This document shows positions 8,261-14,955 of a DNA stretch of 14,955 bases, in pieces. Positions within the stretch are counted from its first letter, which is position 1, and the number at the start of each line of letters is the position of its first letter. A model generated the notes under the pieces. It saw nothing but the letters and a program-made list of their open reading frames with translations. It had not been told where the DNA came from and did no database searches. Made by a program: the position numbers and the translations under genes. Source of the stretch: Larix sibirica. Lineage: Eukaryota > Streptophyta > Pinopsida > Pinales > Pinaceae. Where the stretch lies: positions 60,966 to 75,920 of the forward strand of contig NWUY0300049225.1 of NCBI GenBank assembly GCA_004151065.3, given 5' to 3'.

Positions 8261-8579
8261 AAGATTGACTCAGATGGTCAATTTGGATGGGGTTCAATGG
8301 CCCACTAGAGTCATGATTTTAAAGTCTGTAAGTGGCTAGGTAGAGGGTTATTTTCTCTAACATTAATTGGCATTTTTTGGGGCGTAAGCTAATTGGATTC
8401 ATATTAAAAATAAAATGGTAAAGAGAGTGAATGCGTTGGATTTTTTTATTGTAATTACCATAAGATTTTATATCGTATCTCTTTCTATCGGTATTACTAC
8501 AAAACCTAAAGGACTTATGACAACTATAACTGTAGCTAGTTATGAAAATTAAGAAAGCACTTTATCGACTATTCATCAT
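8261..8579. other. No gene seen
   Basis: No reading frame, repeat array or RNA gene is supported in this stretch between the 20-bp repeats and the next coding remnant. Confidence 0.5.
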
Positions 8580-8985
8580 TTAAAAGAGGAATTGGAGAGA
8601 CCTTGGGATCAAAGGACTCAATGGGATCTTTGTTTCAAACCAAACACCGCAAGCAATCTTGGCAATGACGTCCAATTTATCCTCATCGGATTTAATTTAG
8701 GTATGAACTTCATCCAGTTGCATCAGGATTTCACCATTCTCCTCGTGTTTTTCTAGCATAGCTTTTACCATTAAGGATTTCATGTGTTAGTAGAGTGTGA
8801 TCATCTTCAAATATTTGGTATCCCTTGCACTAAAATTTCTTATGTCTAGGACTCAATTCCCCATAGAACATTAAATCTCCTCTTACTAAGGAATTATTTC
8901 TCCATTTTCATATCTTCTTATGCTTGGGATATTTTCGCCTGAATATGAACCAGAGTTTCTTTTTTGTAGGCCATCGCAACCTCCC
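8580..8985 (-). pseudogene. Unrecognised coiled-coil-like coding remnant
   Basis: The clearest part is a minus-strand frame from the ATG at 8783-8781 to a TAA at 8580-8582, 67 codons, broken by a TAA at 8697-8699. It reads MVKAMLEKHEENGEILMQLD (heptad-like, acidic), EVHT, the stop, then IKSDEDKLDVIAKIACGVWF and ETKIPLSPL. Upstream, in a different frame near 8985-8870, a further charged stretch AWEVAMAYKKETLVHIQAKI appears, also coiled-coil-like, followed by stops. This indicates at least one frameshift. No enzyme motif is visible and I cannot name the family. The style resembles the remnants at 6996-7517 and 4036-5231, on the same strand, so all may come from one repeat-encoded protein family; that link is inference. 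Confidence 0.4.
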
Positions 8986-8997
8986 ATGCCTCTTTTT

Positions 8998-9450
8998 TTA
9001 CGTGAGCACAAGAAGTGGGATTCCTATTTCCTTTCCCCCGTTTTCACTTCCATTGCAAACCATAATGATCCAAGGGAAAGGGTGAAGAAAATGTGAGAGG
9101 TATCGGTAGATGAAGAGTTGGAGAAAGGGGCAGAGAGAGACCACATGAAGCTTAAGAAGAAAAATAGCTAGCCAAAGAATAGGAGGAAGGTGAGCTAGCA
9201 CAATGAATCTTATTAGGAAATATGGGGCCAAAGTAAATCAAACAAGAGAGATGTATACACTAGAAGTGGGAGCGATATAACTAGGCTTAAACTCAGAGTG
9301 GTATAGAGAGAGGGGAACCTTGTAATTTTGAGTGGGAATGGGGAAGGTTGATGGATTATTAATCGTCCCCTCATTAAACATGGACATGATTTTTATATCC
9401 TCCAAGCCTTTCATTCTAGCTACAACCATGATCATTGTGGGAGGAGGCAT
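8998..9450 (-). pseudogene. Weak minus-strand reading frame with one TGA
   Basis: One frame runs from the ATG at 9450-9448 to a stop at 8998-9000, 151 codons, interrupted only by TGA at 9238-9240. The first half (PPPTMIMVVARMKGLEDIKI, then PSTFPIPTQNYKVPLSLYHS) is unremarkable. The second half is very hydrophobic (FLIRFIVLAHLPPILWLAIF), which could be membrane segments or simply antisense of a charged plus-strand sequence. On the plus strand the same DNA encodes charged peptides with stops. I do not recognise either. The frame ends exactly where the long LTR was inserted, so it may once have continued into 13316-13424. Confidence 0.2.
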
Positions 9451-9451
9451 A
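9447..9451. repeat. Target-site duplication, left copy (GCATA)
   Basis: Five bases directly before the TGTCACG terminus, identical to 13316-13320. Five base pairs is the standard duplication for Ty1/copia and Ty3/gypsy integrases. Confidence 0.7.
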
Positions 9452-9888
9452 TGTCACGAACCCAAAAATCCTAATTTGTAATTTCGGTATATTTTCAAAA
9501 TTTCGATAAACATTTAAAGGTCTGTTCAATGAAATCTAAGTATGATAAGAAATAACTTTCGTCGTACTTGCACCTATACAAGAAATTTAACTAAAAGAGT
9601 TGTTCAACATTCCTAACTATTTAAATTTCATCATTCTTTCTTTAATTACTTATGCAAGGATCCCATTCAATTTTAATATTTATCCAACTAAAATCATCTA
9701 TCATAACTTAGACAATATCTAAACAACTTCTTCATAGAACATTACATTGTGCCTATCTTATTCCTAATAGAATACTCATAAAAGTAATTTTTTCTATCTA
9801 ATATATTTATAATTAGCTCATTTTCAACATCACTAACTTGATCATATTTATGGAAGCATTTATCATTTTTCCATCACATAACACAAAA

Positions 9889-9975
9889 ATAAGCACATAA
9901 GAAATAAATCACATAATAAATAAGCACATAAGAAATAAATCACATAAGAAATAAGCACATGAGAAACAAATACCA
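9889..9975. repeat. 31-bp tandem repeat, about 2.8 copies, inside the long LTR
   Basis: The word taagcacat recurs at 9890, 9921 and 9952, exactly 31 bp apart. Unit 1 and unit 2 (about 9890-9920 and 9921-9951) differ at one position over the 31 bases; the third, partial unit is more diverged (taagcacatgagaaacaaat). The unit also has an internal half-repeat of taag/atcacata type. Confidence 0.85.
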
Positions 9976-10039
9976 TGGGAACCGTTTACCGTGGTTCACC
10001 CAAACTCGGGCTACGTCCACAAAGGAGAGTCATCGTTTA

Positions 10040-10058
10040 TTCTATTAATCGAATAGAA
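10040..10058. other. Short perfect hairpin in the long LTR
   Basis: Arms TTCTATT (10040-10046) and AATAGAA (10052-10058) are perfectly complementary around a 5-base loop. It lies just after the locally GC-richer stretch 9985-10020. Too short and AT-rich to claim a function. Confidence 0.35.
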
Positions 10059-11925
10059 GGTTACATTCCGCAACTCGATTGCTGCATCTTCCATTTTCTC
10101 CTGCTTCTCTCATAGAGAACATATTCTAGGACAATTTATGCTAAATACAGAGTTTTATTTCATATAGTTCTTTTATAGCAAAACTTGCATCAGAACTATG
10201 GCCGAGATTCATATAATATATTTAGTATTTAGACAAATGGCCATGTCTTTTCCACTAGCCTCATATCACAATTGTACAGCAAGCCAAGGGAAATTCTAAG
10301 CAACATTTTATTTCAACAATGTTATTATACTCTCACAATTACTTTGAAAGGTAACATCCCCTTTTTACTTATAACAAAAATATAATTTCCATATCTTAAA
10401 TCCTCTTCAATATCCAATTGAAATATATAAGAGTATCCAAGAAAGGAAACATACTTATTCCTTAGCTTACAACCTATTCATATTATATTTCTATATAAAT
10501 CGTTATACATAAATATTTAGAACCATTTATTTGGAAATCCGACTTATAATTTCTTTTCAGTATTTCCACCAGATTCTATGATTCGACAAGGATCCTGAGC
10601 TTATAATAATAATGAATAGTAACATTATAATTTAAATGATTATCTCAACAACTAGCAAGCTGAGGTCGAAACTCGTTTGGCAACCCAACCCAAACATCAG
10701 TCAGCAAGACAAACCTATATCGGGGATCAAGGATAAAAACCAACACAAAAACAATGCAACATTCTATTTAGTGCTAAATCTAACAAACCCTATCAAAGCA
10801 TTAGATCACATTCTATATAGAAAAAATAATGTGGTTTATACCCTATCAATTGCTAGATTTTACCGATACAAGGCCGAACTCTTACCATGATATGCTGGGA
10901 TCCAAATCGTTCAACAAACCCTGCAACAACTAATTAACCCAGACCTTGCCCCATTCGACTAGTATAATGGTCACTATCATAAATAAAACCCTATAGACTC
11001 TGTTAAGTAAAATGTATCAGTCCAGGGGCCATTGCTGACACCGTATGCATTCAGGGAAATAAACGTATCCACCTAAGGGCTGCAATGTCAGGATAAAAGG
11101 AGTAATTTGCCAGCATAAAAGAATAACTCTTCAGCAACACACGATGATGACATGAACAAAGATATTCTACTTTTCGTGGCAGTAATGAAGCTGAGATCCT
11201 ATATAATAGAATGATAACCATAAGCCCAATGTTTACAGAGTCAATATATAACATAACCCTTACAGATTTATAGTTTATGACTGTCTGAACTTGGCAATAG
11301 GGACATAAATAACTTTTGCTAACTCTCTCCATCGATTTGTACAAAGGTTGCGTTACTGCAAATCTCTTTAAAATAAGATCCATCCAACAGAGATCAAGAA
11401 GGTTATCGATTGAGTTGGGCACCATCTCTATAGGGATATTTTTAACCAAAAAAAAAAACTCGGAAACAAAACAAACCAACCCCGCACATGTATTATGAAC
11501 CCCGCGCATTACTCAAACGTACCCACAATAAGAGTTGGTTTGATGGTGGATCAGCATAGAGGCAGAGGTCAGCAATCATACTGATCGCTAACTCTAAAAC
11601 ACATACTAAGCCCAGACTTGGCTATCCATCCTAACGCGGTGTGTAAAAAGTTCAACTAAAACATAACCATATGCAAGAAATACTATACAACTAAACAAAG
11701 AAGAAATCTTTGCAGAGATCTCATACCCAAATCCGATCACACAGACCACTGGTTCACTTCACTGAAGTCACAAATGGGGAAAGGATCCCATCCTCTCATA
11801 CTAGGCCTGCCAGTTCTCCCCTAACGCCGAGCAATGATCTCTTCTTAAAGTTCAAACAACAAAATCCTTATGACAAAGATCGTATCTCCTCAAAACTTCC
11901 CACCCCTCTCGTATCTGTTTTAACA

Positions 11926-11933
11926 TATATAAG
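11926..11933 (+). promoter_or_regulatory. Possible TATA box (TATATAAG) in the long LTR
   Basis: TATATAAG follows a pyrimidine/purine-mixed, less AT-rich stretch, which makes it stand out from the AT background. If the LTR reads on the plus strand this would place U3 at about 2.5 kb and R-U5 at about 1.4 kb. The LTR orientation is not established, so this is weak. Confidence 0.2.
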
Positions 11934-12726
11934 TCCATCCTAAAACAAGAACCGACAGTTAGAGTAACCTAGGATTCTTCAAAAGGAAACGGGTGATAGC
12001 ATGTAGTGAAAAACGCGTCCATCGAGGGATGCCATATGGTGATGGTAGTGCTCCACTATGAAGACCAACTTGCATAAAACACTCCCCAACATTATTTTAC
12101 TAAGTAACGGTTTAACTTCTATTGTCACAGATATGTGGTAGATCATGAACCAGCACCTACACGGAGCGGCAAATAGGGTTCCACTTAAATTTGCCACTCT
12201 TCTTTAATGCCCACTCTCCAACAAGTAATTAAATATCCACTTTGAGTTGCGGTGGAGCGAGGCTCCTAACTTATCGTGTACCTATTAAAAATCGTGTTCC
12301 TTTTATCACAGGTCGTGGATTTTAAACAAGACACAACCCAACGAGGAAATGCTGCATTTGGAAACGTTGATTCTAGACTAAATTATTCAAATACATTACT
12401 ATCATTTCCCATACCAATACAAGTGATATGAGGAACCCTGGGATATGACACTCCAATTGTCTTAACATACGCGTCTGCCAATTTATAGGTTATGGGTTTT
12501 AAACATGACAAAAATCCATATGTGAGTGTATCCACATTACCCAACTCTTTAACATCCGGACTGGTAGGCATCCTTACTTATCTAGATAATTAGGTCTTCC
12601 TAGAAATTCACGAATAGACATCCAAATTCTCCACTCCCATGCATGTAACATCTAAATGATGTATGAAGTCATATTATAAAATGTATATCTATATATATTT
12701 ATGATCGCAATATAATGCTTTATACA

Positions 12727-12747
12727 ATATATATATATATATATATA
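12727..12747. repeat. (AT)n microsatellite
   Basis: An uninterrupted alternating AT run of 21 bases within the long LTR. Likely length-polymorphic. Confidence 0.95.
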
Positions 12748-13315
12748 ACTAACTTATTCTAACTATTATACTAGCCTATTAATTTAAACAAACTGAGTCT
12801 ATCAAAAGGTTAAGTAATAATCCAAGTTCTCTTTAACTTAGGAAAAATATTGTGCTCCCTAGCACTCTTTGTCAAAAATGCTTATAATAATAATAAAATG
12901 ATCTTTTTAGTTTATTTAGGATTATCAAATCCTAGTTATCTTCCTACTAGAAAAAGTAGCTTTTAAAACTAAATGGAATTATTGCGATGAGTAACCATTC
13001 TCGTCACCCATGACGACAATACTTATCACTTTTTACCTGTAAACTCACTCTTCCTCAAGTACCCTTGGTACTAATATGATACCCATCATTTACAATTAGA
13101 TTTTGGAAAACCATCTTGCCCTTCACCTTTTTCTTAGTGACTTCCCCTGCCTGGCGCTTAGTTGCGTCCGTTTTTAATTTACAACTTAAGAATAAATCAT
13201 AACAATTACTTTCAAAGTCCACCGGTGGGGCCATGGCCTTGAGCTCCTCACCGGGGACATATTCCTAGTTACAATATACATTTATAATATTAGGTCAAAA
13301 AGGAGGGATGTTACA

Positions 13316-13320
13316 GCATA
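13316..13320. repeat. Target-site duplication, right copy (GCATA)
   Basis: Five bases directly after the GTTACA terminus, identical to 9447-9451. A chance match at two fixed points is about 1 in 1,000. Confidence 0.7.
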
Positions 13321-13424
13321 TCCTAGAGAGACTGACACCATTAAATTTGAATAAGTTCATGGATCATGGATTTAATGGGCTTGTGCTTGTCTTTACCATT
13401 GTCACTGCCATTTGGAGGATTGCA

Positions 13425-13669
13425 TGTTTTTTCTAATAATCAAAGCAAAGGCAGAGATAAATTGCACACCACAACACTCTACTCTTGCATTACTTCATAA
13501 AATGATTTAAATACATGGAATGAGCCTTCTCTAGAAAGATCTAGCTACCAAAAAATTGTTTAGATGCAATCTACATATTTTGACTATGTCAATCTCAGGA
13601 TTCACAAAAAACTAACCACTATTTGACTTTGTCAACAACTAACAGTGGAGTAATTGATATACTCTAACA
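13425..13669 (-). mobile_element. 3' LTR of a second retrotransposon, 245 bp, minus strand
   Basis: Read on the minus strand it starts TGTTAGAGTATATCAATTAC at 13669 and ends GAAAAAACA at 13425, giving TGTT...AACA inverted ends. A polypurine tract abuts its start (13670-13680), which marks it as a 3' LTR and not a 5' one. An AT-rich TATA-like word (atttaaat) is at 13505-13512. The short length and the GGGGGAG-TGTTAG junction are typical of Ty1/copia elements, though gypsy cannot be excluded. The 5' LTR lies beyond the window. The right end was chosen as the first TG on the plus strand that pairs with the TGTT terminus, so it could be off by some bases. The flank 13420-13424 is ttgca. Confidence 0.6.
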
Positions 13670-13680
13670 CTCCCCCTAAA
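13670..13680 (-). promoter_or_regulatory. Polypurine tract
   Basis: The minus-strand sequence TTTAGGGGGAG sits directly against the TGTTAG start of the LTR. In LTR retrotransposons this purine run escapes RNase H and primes plus-strand DNA synthesis. Confidence 0.65.
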
Positions 13681-13774
13681 TTATGATTGCTAACAATTCT
13701 ACAATAATAGCTATGAATTCAAAACATTGTAGCTCGTTGGTCAAGTCTCATCTAGGCTTACATGGATTCAAAAA

Positions 13775-14954
13775 TTATAACTCAAAACACTTTAATTTAA
13801 CCTTCTTCACTATTACAATATTTCCTTTTCTCTTTTTCTTCCTTGGACTCCATACTTTATATTCAACAATCGTTTTCTCTTTCTTCTTCATCTTCACCTT
13901 TATTCTGATCTTCAATGTTTTCTTCTCCAACCTCAATATTTTCTCAGGTTCATTGGACCTTCTATTACCACCTTCAGCTGCAGAAATCTTTTCCATCTAC
14001 GGTTTATCATTTGGATGTTGAATACCCTTCATACCAAGGGTTGCAATCTAAATCTTCATTATTTTGAATTCTTGCAATGTGGGCATGCTTGAAACCCACT
14101 TGTTGTTCTCATCATCTTCAATACTGTTAATTATATATTCAGTGGTCTCATGAGATCTCATCAACTAATAGTAAAATTTGATCTCTTCCACACTCCATAT
14201 CATAAACATGTTTTCAACAATATCTTCAAAAAAAAGATTACAATCTTTCTTCATGTCATCTTCCTCATCATATTTGTCTTCTTCATTAGGCTCCTTTTCG
14301 TTTTCCACAACGAGTTGTACAGGAACTACTGCTAACTGAATACTTATGTCAGCCTCAATATTTTTTCTTCTTCTTTTATTTCCTCTTCATTAATGAAATC
14401 CTACTCATCATATCTAACCTCTTATATAGCATTCATCGATGCTACAAGTTTTTTGTCAATGTCCTTCAGTACTTTTCTCACCATCAACAATTCTTCAACT
14501 TGGTTGCATTCTTCATTCTCTATATCTGCAAAGTCAAATAAATTTCCAGGGAAAACATTTGTCCTCTCGTCCACACTCTTCAATCGTCTTATAATCTTTG
14601 ATTCACATGCTAGAATCTCTTCATCGAACTTTTGAATTTATTTCTCAACAGCTTCGGCTCTATCTTCATGGTAATCATGTTTATCACATGCATATACTTC
14701 CTTGTCTTCTTTCTCACTAAATTCAAATTCTACTTCTGCAGCTTCAACTGCTTGATATGCAACTAATTCTATGGTTTATTTACCTCAGCTATATCGACAT
14801 CTTCAATACCATTATCATATTTCTCTTCATCATCCACCTATCCATCTGCATAGCTGGCTTCACTTGCTACAAATTCAATTTGTTCATCAACAACTTCATC
14901 ATCCACATGTGTATCAACATGGTGGGATTCACCATGCTCTGCTTTGCACTTTGA
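13775..14954 (-). pseudogene. Acidic Glu/Lys-rich ORF remnant upstream of the second element's 3' LTR
   Basis: Three minus-strand frames follow one another: 14954-14769, 14769-14344 and 14335-13775, about 390 codons, entering from beyond the window. The first gives HVDDEVVDEQIEFVASEASY. The second gives VAYQAVEAAEVEFEFSEKED, then KFDEEILACESKIIRRLKSV and VEELLMVRKVLKDIDKKLVA, a likely coiled coil. The third gives EKEPNEEDKYDEEDDMKKD and SIEDDENNKWVSSMPTLQEF, then a Lys-rich tail. Seven internal stops are all TAG or TAA (14838, 14638, 14422, 14401, 14165, 14048, 13997). Near the 3' end another frame is more acidic (ENIEDQNKGEDEEEREN), so a further frameshift is likely. I see no RT, RNase H, integrase or zinc knuckle. 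The frame ends about 95 bases before the polypurine tract, so it belongs to that element or was carried by it. Function unknown. Confidence 0.5.
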
Positions 14955-14955
14955 G

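Larger units (their letters stand above)
9452..13315. mobile_element. Candidate solo LTR, 3,864 bp, with 5-bp target duplication
   Basis: The left end begins TGTCACGAACCC at 9452 and the right end finishes GGGATGTTACA at 13315. Both are typical plant LTR termini: TG...CA, with TGT-AC and GT-ACA imperfect inverted ends. The five bases before it (gcata, 9447-9451) equal the five after it (gcata, 13316-13320), as expected of a retroviral-type integration. I found no internal repeat of either terminus, no primer-binding site, no gag or pol, and no sequence shared between the two ends, so it is not a short element with two LTRs. A solo LTR left by recombination is the simplest reading. Orientation is undecided: on the minus strand it would start TGTAACATCCCTCC, also a familiar plant LTR start. 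The length is unusually large. ORFs inside it (10636-10890 plus, 11051-11509 minus) show no recognisable protein. Confidence 0.7.

Noticed and set aside
9889-9975. Regularly spaced repeats that might suggest a CRISPR array
   Set aside because: Units are contiguous without unique spacers, and the context is plant retrotransposon DNA.
10340-10370. 'ggtaacatcccctttttact' resembles the reverse complement of the LTR right end (tgtaacatccctcctttttg), suggesting an inverted nested LTR
   Set aside because: The match is about 15 bases, lacks the leading TGT, and has no partner end or target duplication.
10636-10890. 84-codon plus-strand ORF inside the long LTR
   Set aside because: No recognisable domain, Asn/Lys-rich as expected of AT-rich noncoding DNA.
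11051-11509. 152-codon minus-strand ORF inside the long LTR
   Set aside because: Long enough to notice, but composition is Leu/Ser/Cys-rich with no ordered blocks, and it sits in an LTR without other coding signal. Copies of the LTR would show whether it is conserved.

Overview
The window looks like repeat-dominated, AT-rich nuclear DNA from a seed plant with a large genome. I lean towards a gymnosperm or conifer, but only because the remnants resemble repeat families I remember from such genomes; nothing here proves it. I see no intact host gene, no tRNA or rRNA gene, no bacterial operon and no CRISPR array. Almost everything recognisable is a decayed LTR retrotransposon, an unrecognised coding remnant with stops and frameshifts, or a degenerate tandem repeat. 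Nearly all coding-like signal is on the minus strand.

Layout. 1-900: an unrecognised minus-strand reading frame with three internal TGA stops, then a 49-bp tandem duplication and a 75-bp perfect direct repeat that brackets the window's only N. 960-2195 (minus): clear remains of a Ty3/gypsy gag and retropepsin. 2240-3540: presumed leader/LTR of that element, with degenerate internal duplications. 4036-5231 (minus): an unrecognised, probably repeat-derived protein with an open 250-codon 5' part and a broken 3' part. 5240-6990: no gene; a degenerate ~200-bp repeat with recurring CTAGGGTT words. 6996-7517, 8580-8985 and 8998-9450 (minus): three further broken reading frames.

9452-13315 is the best-defined mobile unit: an unusually long (3,864 bp) candidate solo LTR that starts TGTCACGAACCC, ends GGGATGTTACA, and is flanked on both sides by the 5-bp direct repeat GCATA. 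It is inserted in older repeat DNA. 13425-13680 (minus) is a second element's 245-bp 3' LTR (TGTT...AACA) directly abutted by a polypurine tract. Upstream of it, where RT/RNase H would be expected in a copia element, lies an acidic Glu/Lys-rich reading frame (13775-14954) with seven internal TAG/TAA stops and two frameshifts.

The genes do not form a pathway; the window is a nest of retrotransposons of different ages. The items most worth checking are the 3.9-kb LTR with its target duplication, the non-standard ORF beside the second element's polypurine tract, and the 250-codon open frame among decayed neighbours.
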